Assembly: GCA_905250115.1 (NCBI GenBank)
Contig: CAJNOI010000116.1
Location: forward strand, 92,993-156,992
From: Adineta steineri
Lineage: Eukaryota; Rotifera; Eurotatoria; Adinetida; Adinetidae
Direction of reading: 5' to 3'
Length of the DNA: 64,000 nucleotides
A program made the translations under genes and the position numbers. Each line of letters begins with the position of its first letter. Position 1 is the first letter of the stretch. Below the pieces are notes generated by a model, which worked only from the letters and a program-made list of their open reading frames with translations, did not search any database and was not told the DNA's origin. Shown in pieces: positions 54,607-64,000 of the stretch.

Positions 54607-56459
54607 ATGCATGTGATTTATTTATCATTTCTAATTGTTTTCATAAGAAGTGCATTTGGTGGAGTGTCTTCTAGTTGGACGTACACATATGATCCTAGTT
54701 CAACTGCTTGGAATCCATTGAAAGGCCTTGTGCCTTATTACTATTATACAAGTTCTCAACCTCAAGTTAATTTTCCACATTCAATGGAAAATCATTATTT
54801 TCCAATGAAAGATTTAATGACTGGTCCAGATTCATTCGATTTCTCTTCGATCGATAGTGTTTTGAGAAATGTTGCAAGTAGAAGTCATCATGCTATTGTT
54901 CGAGTCTATGTTGATTGGCCTGGACAAGATTTAAGTTTATCTGTGCCTGATTTTCTTTGGAATGGACTTACGTAAGGGTTCTCTGTCAAAAATAAAATAT
55001 AGAAAGAATTTTATTCTAGTATTTTAGTTTATACTCAGGATCTTCTGATCAAGGTCTCTTTCCCGATTATAATAATCAAACGCTAATCAATGCTATGGTC
55101 ATTCTTATTCAAGCATTAGGTTTGCGTTTTTGTTTGAAACTATTCTACGTTTCATATTGATTATACTTGTTCAGGTCGAGCCTATGATGGAGATATTAGA
55201 ATTGGATTTTGGCAGGTGGGATTTCTAGGTCATTGGGGTGAATGGCATACTTCACCTAATACGACTTATTTTGCATCAACATCTCATCAAGATCAAATTA
55301 TTGCTGCTTTTACTTCATCTTTTACTAAAACAATTATTCAACTTCGTTATTTTGCTGTTACTGGAAGTTACAATCCTACAAGTTTAAATGTAGGATTTCA
55401 TGATGATTCATTTGATCAAGATACATACGGATTATCTTGGATGTTCTATAATACCAGTGTAGCAGTAGGAGCTACGAATCAATGGAGAAGTCGAGTAAGT
55501 CTTACTTAAATTTTTATTAAATTCATCAAGACTGAATTTATTGTAGCCTATTGGAGGTGAAGTTCGTCCTGAATTGATGCCTTGTGCATTTGCAAGCGAT
55601 CCTGTAACAGCTTGCCAATTAATAACTGATTTAACACCTTTAGATTGGGCTACTTGTGTTCAATTGACTCATTCAACATATCAATGGCTTTCTTATGCTT
55701 TCTACACTCCTGGATATAGTAGCTCAGATTATAGTAGAGCTGTTAATGGATCTATTATGCAAGGATACTCTTTCTATGTGTCTGAAATAACTGCTACAGA
55801 GATGACTTGTTCAGGATAGTAAGTATATAATCTAGTATTTACTTCTTTTTCTAACGAAATCGTTCAAGTAATACTATTTGTTTCTTTCTAGTTCACATGT
55901 TATAAGAATAGATGTTACGATGTCTAATGCTGGAGTTGCACCATTCTATTATCCACTTATTCTAAATGTAAAAGCTGTCGATACTACCAGCAGATCTTCG
56001 GTCGTATACAAGTCGATCTTTGTTCCAATTTCTAATCAGCTCGATCAAGTTTCTTTTGTTTACTCTTTCGATATAGCGGCACAAACCTATGGAATGATAC
56101 AATTTTTCATATGGCTCAGTAGTCCAAATCTTGTTGGAAGTCAAGCAATTGTATTTGCTATTTCCGGTGCCAGTACTTCGGGAATCATCCAGCTTCCCGC
56201 AGTTTCTATTGAAGCTTGTGCGACGCAAAGCTTTAGCACAGGTTGTACGTCTTATATCACCTCTGCTCAGGCCAATGGAACCCAGAGCACTTCATATACT
56301 GTTACTTCCAGTTCTAGTAATTTCACTGATCCATGCTTGTCATCCATATCTTTTAATACTACCACTTCAATAACAACTACGTCAATAGCAGCTACTAATA
56401 ATGGATATCCATTCATTTTAATGATCCTATCTACATTATCTCTCTTATTCGCCATATAA
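54607..56459 (+). CDS. Secreted DUF4832/DUF4874-type protein (GH-like barrel), GPI-anchored
   Basis: Exons 54607-54971, 55028-55119, 55175-55494, 55547-55818, 55892-56459; phases agree at all four introns. It starts MHVIYLSFLIVFIRSAFG (signal peptide). WNPLKGLVPYYYY near the mature N-terminus, the DWPGQDL segment, GFLGHWGEWHT and GGEVRPE are hallmark stretches of the DUF4874 and DUF4832 pair, a TIM-barrel-like family of bacteria and fungi that may act on polysaccharides. The C-terminal region is beta-rich, then Ser/Thr-rich, ending in a hydrophobic tail (FILMILSTLSLLFAI) typical of GPI signals. Substrate unknown. Microbial origin by transfer, with later gain of introns and a eukaryotic anchor, is inference. 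Confidence 0.82.
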
Positions 56460-56835
56460 AATATTTCATAAATTATCGAAAATACTTTGTTTTCTTAAAA
56501 GAGATTTATTTTGCTATCAAAACATTCAAATTATAAAAAGAAAGAAATGAAAATATCTAAACAAACAGATTAATGAAGTATCTGTTTGACATTATATTTG
56601 CGCAAATATTGTTGGGTTTCGAAGAGACCTTTGTCTATATGTTATCATCATTTTCTTTTTTTTGATAATGTCATCATTTATGATAACGATTTATCATGGA
56701 TTAAACTGTAATTACTCATTGTTCTAACATAATCTTTCTTTTTTGTCTCTATAATCATCGTGATGTATGCATAAATATCAACCCTATATATATGAAAAGT
56801 GATATTAATGGAGGATTTTCTAAATAGAAGAAACA
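56460..56835. other. Short intergenic spacer
   Basis: No gene or repeat seen; AT-rich. A CCCTATATATATG segment at about 56782 could be a core promoter of the next gene. Confidence 0.35.
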
Positions 56836-58154
56836 ATGATTAATCTAAAGTTTATTATTCTTTTCGCATTCTCTTTCTCTGGTAAGTATTATAGAGTGAA
56901 TTTCTGAGTAGTTTTCTAGTATTTGTTTATTTATTAAGACGTTCATTTATTGCTGTCACCGACGAATGTCAAGCGAGTAGTAGAATGGAACACACTTAAA
57001 GTTAAATGGGGACCAGATCCGTTGGTAACTAACGATGATGCCTTTGTTCGACAGCCGCGAACAGTTCAACAAGCTTTACAAGAACAATATAAAAGGCTTC
57101 CAAATGGCCTAGGAGATCAATGTATTGGTAAGAACAACATAGATATTATCTCATACTGCATTGAGTATCCTCTTTTCCTACGGGTACTTTACTTGCAATG
57201 CTAGACAGATCAAATAGATATTTATAGGGATGATACGATTTATTGCAGATATTATGAGAATAGTTTTTATATATTTTTTTAATAAATAACAGGTAAGACG
57301 ACTGTTGGTTATCACTACTGGAAAAATAATGATACTGCAGTTATTCTTCTGTTTGATAGACAAGGAACTATTGCTGGTATTCAAATGGCTGTAAGTCTCA
57401 CTTTATTCTCCTTTGATGAATATTCTTTTTGTTTAGTTTCCTCGATTATTGGCTAAGGATAAATTTTATTCATATGATACTCAAAAACTGTTTAATAGAG
57501 AGACAATTAATAATGTTGACATGTACACAATTACTGCCTATTTTATCGAACCAGGTAGGTCTTTCCTGTTTTGTGAGGATTAAATTCTTTTATATCGCTG
57601 CTCTAGCTAAAATATGCACTGTGGGACGAACACTATCACGTCTTGAACATGAAGGAACAGGAACAGGTCTCTTTTTTCAAAATGGCACAAATCCATTGCA
57701 AGATTCTATTGAAGTACCATTTTGGGAGAATGATATTGGTAGAACAAAATGGACTCGAGGAGCGTGTTTCAAAACGATGGGTAAATCATTTCATTTGCCT
57801 ATCTGTGTGTAATATTATTTTATTTAAAATAGGTAATCATTACTGGTATGATAATCATTTGAATAAGAACTGTTCCGAGTTTCTACCAGGCTTTGCGCTG
57901 TACAACAAAGGACAATTGAGTGCCTTTGGATGGATTATTGTTGACAAGTTTGACTTCTCCCCACGCATTGAATTTCCACCAAAGACAGCTATTCTTGTAC
58001 GTTTGTCATTCTCTATATCTTAATTTAAATACTGTTTATTTAGTCGTTTCTCAATCCTGTCCCAAAATGTATGTCTCAACAATACGATGACGCTGGCGGC
58101 TTTAGCACAATGCATACATATTTCAACACAGATCCAGCCAATCTTGAATGTTAG
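56836..58154 (+). CDS. Unrecognised secreted protein (299 aa, 7 exons)
   Basis: Exons 56836-56881, 56939-57127, 57293-57390, 57437-57554, 57607-57780, 57833-57996, 58044-58154; all junctions are GT-AG and in phase, total 900 nt. Signal peptide MINLKFIILFAFSFS. The mature part has conserved-looking blocks: GYHYWKNNDTAVILLFDRQG, GTGTGLFFQNG, FWENDIGRTKWTRGACF, GNHYWYD and LPGFALYNKGQLSAFGW. Several Cys are present (DQC, CTVG, GACF, KNCSEF, PKC, LEC), suggesting disulfides in an extracellular protein. I do not recognise the family. Confidence 0.78.
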
Positions 58155-58815
58155 ACAACATCATAGAAAACAAAATACATATCGTTTTTGGCGTTTCGTT
58201 GCGTCATACAATCTAGCTTTCAATAAATATATCAAGATTGAGAATAGAATCTTTGACAATAAAATAACGCTGTATCACCGTCTTGAAGGTGAATATAATA
58301 AAAATAATATTCACATCCACACACTCATTTAGTTTCTATGATAGGGATGAAGAAATATCTTGTTTTTCGAAAAAATGCTTTGAATATATTATAGAATCAA
58401 TGAGAAAATTTCATCATTAATCTTTTGCTGTCAAATGAAATAACGAATAAGAAAATGGCACCATCTGTGATTTACATAGTATCGAAGATGAAGTAATATA
58501 ACTATTCTAAGAATATATTTTAAAAAGGTACTCGTATAGCCAGCTGTTGCATTATCATGTAATGATGCTTTTACAAAAGAATATAACATATTTTTGTAAT
58601 TATAAGAAAAAAAACGATATAATTAACTTTGCTTTTTTTCAACAAAGATGAATTCATTGAAGGAAATAAGAATATCCATAACATGTAAAATACATTCTGT
58701 TATTTCTTGAGTATATCAGGAACTTTTGTTGATTTTTGTATCGATACAAAAAAATTTGTAACATAAAAAACTATTGCAATAAGAATAAGGAAAGGAATTC
58801 TATTATAATAAAGAA
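58155..58815. other. Convergent spacer
   Basis: Lies between the secreted-protein gene and the FABP gene. Holds the palindrome at 58281-58331; otherwise AT-rich with no gene seen. Confidence 0.4.
58281..58331. repeat. Telomere-like palindrome
   Basis: Left arm TCTTGAAGGTGAATATAATA, right arm AATATTCACATCCACACACT; the inner A/T parts are also complementary, so it is a nearly complete hairpin. Confidence 0.7.
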
Positions 58816-59393
58816 TTACGTAAGACGTTTGTATATTTGAGTTGCTGTAACATTTCCACATTGCATACTCTAATAATGGAAAAAATGTTCTTTTATTGAA
58901 TCAAATAAAAACTTACAACTTCTAATTGATCTTTATCATTGATCCATCGCTTTACAAACATTTCTTTTCCATTTCTATAACGCACTCTTTGAATCCATTT
59001 TCCATTTTCAAACTGAATCATCATCTTGAAAAAAAGGAATTTTACAATATGAATAAAATAATTAAAAACTAGTCAAACAGTTATTTCATGTCCATCTGGT
59101 GATATATCTTCAAATTCAATTCCAGGTGTAAATTCAACTGTTGTTGTTTTGAAAGTATTTTCTGATTTCAATGACCATTTTCCATCTTTTTCATCAATTA
59201 TAACACGAGGTTTAAAAGTTTCAGCTGATGTAAACGTACGTATCTCTTGATTAATTCCAAGTTCTTTTAATAATTCACTAAAATTTTCTGCATTAATCTA
59301 AAGTAATAGATCATCATGTATTATTTGATATATATATAAATAACTTACATATTCCCAAGTACCTTTCAATCCTTCAATATTATTACTAGCCAT
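58816..59393 (-). CDS. Fatty-acid-binding protein (FABP/CRABP family, 141 aa)
   Basis: Exons 59393-59349, 59297-59079, 59024-58917, 58869-58816, all phase 0, the four-exon structure typical of the family. It starts MASNNIEGLKGTWEY with the N-terminal GTWE block and ends with ATQIYKRLT, matching the R-x-Y (here QIYKR) C-terminus of intracellular lipid-binding proteins. Internal ENGKWIQRVRYRNGKEM fits the later beta strands. It should bind fatty acids or retinoid-like ligands in a 10-stranded barrel in the cytosol. The usual Arg of the RxY carboxylate-binding motif appears as Gln here. Donor of exon 2 is the weak GTTTGA. Confidence 0.85.
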
Positions 59394-59718
59394 TTTCTGT
59401 GTTAAAATCTATATCTCAACATATATTTATATTAGTAGAATCGAGAAAAAAATAAATGCATCAAATCAAGTATTACATGATTGGGATATGCACTTATGCA
59501 CCTGGATGTCAGACTCGTTTTCAAGAGCTGAAACTTTGCAGGAAATTAGTTTATCTAAAATAGTTATTTTTTTGTAATATTAAATCTTTTGAATGAACAA
59601 AAATAAAAGAGTTCAACATGCGACATCTAGCATTTAATGTGTTATCTGTAGGCAAATGCCCTGAGTGATCACATAATAATGGCGGATGATGAATATAGGT
59701 ATGGCAGTCACACAATAT

Positions 59719-59775
59719 CCTTTGAAGTGTGAGTGTAGGTATTATATTAATCCTATATTCACACGTACTCCTTCA
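59719..59775. repeat. Telomere-like palindrome
   Basis: Left arm CCTTTGAAGTGTGAGTGTAG, right arm TATTCACACGTACTCCTTC, with a complementary AT centre (GTATTATATTAATCCTATA). Confidence 0.7.
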
Positions 59776-60028
59776 CGAAGCTCTATCCGATTATTTTAAA
59801 TCAAAAAATACCACAATAACCGCGCATCCATCTAATTCTTCAAATCATAGCCTATGTGACTTTTAGTTATTCGATTTAGTCAAACAATATACAACTGATC
59901 AGAATGATATTGTAACATTGTATGATGGTGTAACTACATTCATATATTCTTTGAATAAAGAGAAATATCGAAAATAATTCGATAAATGAATGCATTTGTA
60001 TATGGAAAATGAAACAAATTGTTTTGAG

Positions 60029-60113
60029 CATCTTTTGAGTGTGGGCAAGGATGGATTCGGGTGAGGGTGGAAGCCCGATTATACATCCACACCCACACCC
60101 ACCCCTCAAGATG
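60029..60113. repeat. Telomere-like palindrome with the clearest termini
   Basis: Begins CATCTTTTGAGTGTGGGC and ends CACCCACCCCTCAAGATG; the outer 9-10 nt are complementary. The centre contains GTGAGGGTGG and CATCCACACCCACACC. Confidence 0.85.
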
Positions 60114-60255
60114 GTGCATGCTGTATTTGTATCATTCATTAACATTTCACATGTTTTTATTTCAATTGATAATTATCCACAACGAGCTATAAGTAAATAT
60201 TGAATGTCTTTTATACTTATTATAATAGTCATGCCATTGAAACTGAATGGATTGA

Positions 60256-63237
60256 TCAGGGAGGAGTACGCTTTCGAATACAAATGAACGATTGTTTAAA
60301 CGCTTTCATATACAATTCTGAAGGAAAGACAAAGATAAGAAAAATTAGCATCGAAGGAGTAAAAGAAATGAAATATGCTCCAAGATACAACCACAAGTTC
60401 TCAGATGTTTTCGCACAACCAGGAAGTAATGAAATGATGAGACGAGGTATTGATAAAATGAGTAAAACTATTGGACTAATGATCAATTGTTTATGCTGCC
60501 TAAATTGTTCTTGAATATGTTCTTTAAAGCTTTGGTTAGTTCGTGCCATTGACCGTTGTTGAGCACCTCCAAAGATGATGAACAATGCAGAAAAAAGGTT
60601 AACAACAAATGGGCCAACAAGATGAAAAAATAGAACACCTGTATTGTAATCTTGGACAGAAGGAGAATAATAAGTGATACATGATACATATCGGTTGTTT
60701 GTGTTTTCAGTAGTCTTATTCGTATCTATCTTATCTAGTCCTGTTTCATAAACGAACAATCTTCGAAATGCGAGTTCGTGAATAAGAGTACCAAAAATGC
60801 AGAATGGTAAAATAAGAATTGTCCTTCGAGCAATGGACTTACTCTTTTTTTTATTAAATTTTACTCCTTTAAAAATAAGTACTGCTCGTTCAACTGCTAC
60901 ACAAGCATTAAGCCAACCATCCAAGTAGAGAAAGAGTTTTAGAATTGGTTCAATAGATGCACAACCTCCACGAAGAACAGAGAGATTAGTAGACACATTG
61001 ATATAAGTAAGAACAACAAACCAGAATTTAATTATGAGCATACTAATTGTCAAAAGAGAAGTAATCGATGATGTCAGTAGATACATTCCACAGCCAACTT
61101 TCTGAGAATCTTTATGATGAAATGTAATAAAAGAGAGAATGCTATTGATTAATCCTGCGACAAACATAATTATTGTTAAACCCGCACTTAATTTAATCGA
61201 AAACGATTGATTACTCAACACTGTGTTCGGTTGAAGTTCATCACGTAAAATATCATCGAGTGTTAAACCAATTCCTTTGATGTAAAAGTTGCATTGATTA
61301 CCGATCACACAACTACTTTGTTCTGGACCTAAAATATTGAATTATATTTTAATAAGAGATTAATGAAGAAGTTCAGTTGTTTTGACAATTAAAATACTCA
61401 GTTTTGGTAATTTACTTGTTTCTCAAGTAAAGATTTTTCAATGTACCGAAATATGTGTATTTTTTACACAGACATAACAACGTTTTCAATACTTTTTTCA
61501 ACCTCTCAAGGTCATTGATAAATTACTGAAAGCGACCTATTCTTTCACTACTGATTTCTACAAATAGAAAAATTATGGAACAAAACTTGACTTTTCCAAG
61601 ATGTCGAGCCTTCGAAAAATCCATAACCATAAAGATTTAAAAAGTTGTAGGTACCAACATTCAAAATATGCAAAATCTATCCAGAATTCATACTAATCAA
61701 ATGTCTTTTCTAACAGATCAATCAACTCAAAGATTCGAAAACTATTTAATTCAATATCTCGATAGACCTTTTTTCAAAACCTAAAATAATAATTACTCAC
61801 TAATCAAAAAAATTATAAGAAATCTTCTTTTCACGTATTTTATGTCGTTATATATTTGTTACCAAATGAATTTTATAAATACTTACTGAAAGGACTAAGA
61901 CTGACATTGTTTGGTCCAGAGATAAAAACAGAGAAGTTCCCAATTGTCTTAGGATCGTGTGTTGTCACAACTAATATATATCGAGTGTTGATCTCGAGAT
62001 CAATGATTAATTTGAATTGTTCATCATTACATTCACCGCCGTGTGATAGAAGTAAATTTTCAGATGGTTTTAGAGGATTGAAATCATTTTGGTAGATATA
62101 TCCATGTGCATTAATATTATTTTCACTCCAAAGAACATACAAACCCGTTGTATTAACATGAATTTGTAATGTTTCATAATGACATTGTGGTACTTGACAA
62201 TCTCGATAATATATTGGACTATCATCGATTAACTTTGATGAATACTTTAATTGAATATCTACTGGAGTACCTGTTCAATAAAAAATAAGTCAAATAATTC
62301 ATAGAACTTCGATACTATTACAAATTTCTGTTTTCCAAATTCTATTTAGAAAGTATTTATCGACTAATAAAAAAACAGAAACAGTTCATGAAACTATTAT
62401 CTAACATCGACAAAAGTAAATTTTTTTGAGGTTTTCTATGAAGTTTTAATTTTACAAACAGAGATTAGTAAATGTACCAAATTCACATTCTCCAATTGAG
62501 TATTGTGAAATCAGTATGTCACAGAAATCTAAAAGTGCTGAACTACACACAGCAAAATACTCTTTGGATTTTCAGTATTTGACTCTTGAATATTCCCAAA
62601 CATCTTGTTGACTATTCTTTTTAGAGAATTTTTCATCCAGTATTTGTAGAAACCGGGCAGTATTCATATACTACGATAGTGGTAGAAAAACACAAGAGTA
62701 GATACTCTGTTAAAAAATGCCTTAATATTAGATAGCATCAATTCAGCACATTTGCTTGATATAGAACAAAAGATGGAATTAAATTTAAAAAATATATTAT
62801 ATATTTCGTACGAATTATTTAATATATAACACAAATATTTATATACTTACTAAGGCGCTCTAGAATAACTTCATTTTGATTCAACACAACGAACGAAAAT
62901 TCTCCAGTTTCTTTTGAACCAAATGTTGTCATAACCAATACATATATCATGCCAACATCAAGATAAATATCAAGTTTAAACTGAATATCAGAGCCATGAG
63001 CATACTCTTGACTGAGCAAATTTTCCCATGGTTCAAGTGGATTAAATTTATTTTTGTAAATAGATCCATATGGATCAATGCTACCACTGCCACGAAAAGT
63101 ATAGTAACCACTTTCGGTCACCTTCACTTGAATAGATTCATAGTAAAACTTTTCCTTCTGACAATCTCGATAATACATTTGATTGTTCTTACTCAACGAT
63201 GATGAATAGGTCTTTTGGAAAACAGAGAAAGTATTGA
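60256..63237 (-). CDS. Second beta-module/7TM chimeric receptor, 5' end outside the window
   Basis: Exons seen: 63237-62851 (387 nt), 62270-61887 (384 nt), 61328-60256. All are phase 1, so upstream exons must exist beyond 63240 or past the window end. The two module exons match those of the 976-9707 gene (NKFNPLEPWENLL, YVLVMTTFGSKETGEFSF; DFNPLKPSENLL, RYILVVTTHDPKTIGNFSVF). The 7TM exon starts PEQSSCVIGNQCNF, then GIGLTLDDILRDEL, has CVAVERAVLIFKGVKFNKKK after TM3 and FVFPSELYMKAF near the end. By analogy NHL exons and a signal exon are expected further right. Function as in the first receptor: membrane sensing of an unknown ligand. Confidence 0.82.
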
Positions 63238-64000
63238 CTAAATGAACAATAAAATCAATTGAAGTTTATCATGAATACATAGCAATACAAGTCTTTTAGT
63301 AGGAATTTGTATTCGCTTTAGATATATGTTTCTGACGTATTGAACTGATAATCTGCGTGTAATGGGATAAAAAACTGTTTCTCAACCACAAAGCACTTGA
63401 AATCATTTGACTTTTTTCTGTGATAATATTTGTCTCTCGACATTTGAAAAGAGAAAATATTATGTTAAACAGTGTCGAAGAGAATCTAATTAAGTTCTTT
63501 AATTGACATGCATAGCGCGATGTTTAACTTCTGCATGAAACTTAAAAACTTGAAACAAAATCTGATCAATGAAAAGAGAAAGAGAAACTTCTAAATGATT
63601 ATACTTAACTGAGGATTTTTTTCGCAATCAATCAAATAAAAAAATAATAAGGTTGTTCACGTTGATCATGATCACATAGCCCCTACGTAACATGTAAGAA
63701 GTTCTGTTTTATTATTTGAATAACAATCAAAATCTTTGATGATTTTTCTGATCTGATCGTTATCTTCACATCTTGATAGTGAAAATGTTTAAAAAAAAAA
63801 TATAAATAGTCAGTTGAAATGCTATATATTCAATGAATTTACTACGTTTATATTGAAACTCTTAAATTAATGAATCATTTCATTTACACAATTTTATTGT
63901 TTCTCGATCAAAGAAGTTTCATGTACAGTGTTTTATTTTGCTTCGAACCTCAATTTCTTCTAACGAAAAAACCATACAGCTTTTCATTATCAACATTCAT
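63238..64000. other. Probable intron or 5' region of the second receptor; possible plus-strand ORF start
   Basis: No minus-strand exon was identified here. At 63871 an ATG opens a plus-strand frame (MNHFIYTILLFLDQRSFMYS) that stays open to the window end, 43 codons, with a hydrophobic start; too short to judge. Confidence 0.3.

Larger units (their letters stand above)
59394..60255. other. Spacer with two telomere-like palindromes
   Basis: Palindromes at 59719-59775 and 60029-60113; the rest is AT-rich with no coding signal. Confidence 0.45.

Noticed and set aside
55962..56228. 88-codon minus-strand ORF and other ORFs opposite large genes (for example 39272-39511, 35462-35686)
   Set aside because: Antisense or shifted-frame shadows of clear coding exons.
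1..64000. tRNA genes, rRNA genes, CRISPR arrays, bacterial operons
   Set aside because: No cloverleaf-like sequence, rRNA block or spaced direct-repeat array was noticed; intron-rich genes rule out a prokaryotic region. Small ncRNAs cannot be excluded by eye.

Overview
This window looks like a stretch of AT-rich animal nuclear DNA, most likely from a bdelloid rotifer. The basis is mixed. I see short GT-AG introns, compact genes, several genes of types normally found in plants, fungi or bacteria (BAHD acyltransferase, DUF4832-type protein, GH13 amylase-like gene), and more than 20 scattered TGTGGG-like repeats. That repeat resembles the telomeric repeat reported for the bdelloid Adineta vaga. 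The species assignment is inference; no search was run. Many genes have exons shorter than 60 codons, so I reconstructed them by hand from splice sites and intron phase.

Layout. 1-975: repeat-bearing spacer with decayed coding remnants. 976-9707 (-): a seven-exon receptor gene: signal peptide, two NHL-propeller exons of identical length, three beta-rich extracellular modules, then a seven-transmembrane (7TM) exon. 9708-13592: gene-poor, with one nonsense-riddled pseudogene. 13593-14903 (+): CCCH/NYN/C2H2 protein whose coding sequence contains two in-frame copies of a hAT-like miniature transposon. 15769-17272 (+): a degenerate B-box fragment and a KH-like ORF with an in-frame stop. 17279-18637 (-): BAHD acyltransferase. 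18990-19315 (-): pseudogene resembling anti-lipopolysaccharide factor (ALF). 20095-22020 (+): GH13 gene with a nonsense codon and two lost catalytic residues. 22415-23405 (-): four-TM membrane protein in six short exons. 24063-24612 (+): pseudogene. 25703-26452 (+): EF-hand protein. 27983-30257 (-): secreted, probably GPI-anchored protein, with a relative at 43795-44826 (-). 31527-36467 and 38289-42998 (-): two giant single-exon LDLa/EGF/7TM receptors. 45316-51015 (-): a TRPM-type ion channel of at least 27 exons. 51364-52695: a large inverted duplication. 54607-56459 (+): DUF4832/4874-type secreted protein. 56836-58154 (+): unrecognised secreted protein in seven exons. 58816-59393 (-): fatty-acid-binding protein. 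60256 to beyond 63237 (-): a second receptor of the first type, cut by the window end.

The strongest theme is a family of four chimeric 7TM receptors, all on the minus strand. They share a 7TM module with ER in place of DRY and a (L/F)PSxLYxK motif near the end of TM7, preceded by a conserved LDxxL segment and the remains of an EGF domain. Their ectodomains differ: NHL plus beta modules built from symmetric phase-1 exons, or LDLa plus EGF modules in one unbroken exon. This looks like a modular receptor system diversifying by exon shuffling and duplication.

The second theme is a dispersed family of short palindromes whose arms are telomere-like (roughly CATCTTGAGGGTGTGGGTGTG and its complement). 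They sit in spacers and introns throughout the window. One supplies the splice donor of a TRPM intron and one lies nested inside a pogo-like miniature transposon.
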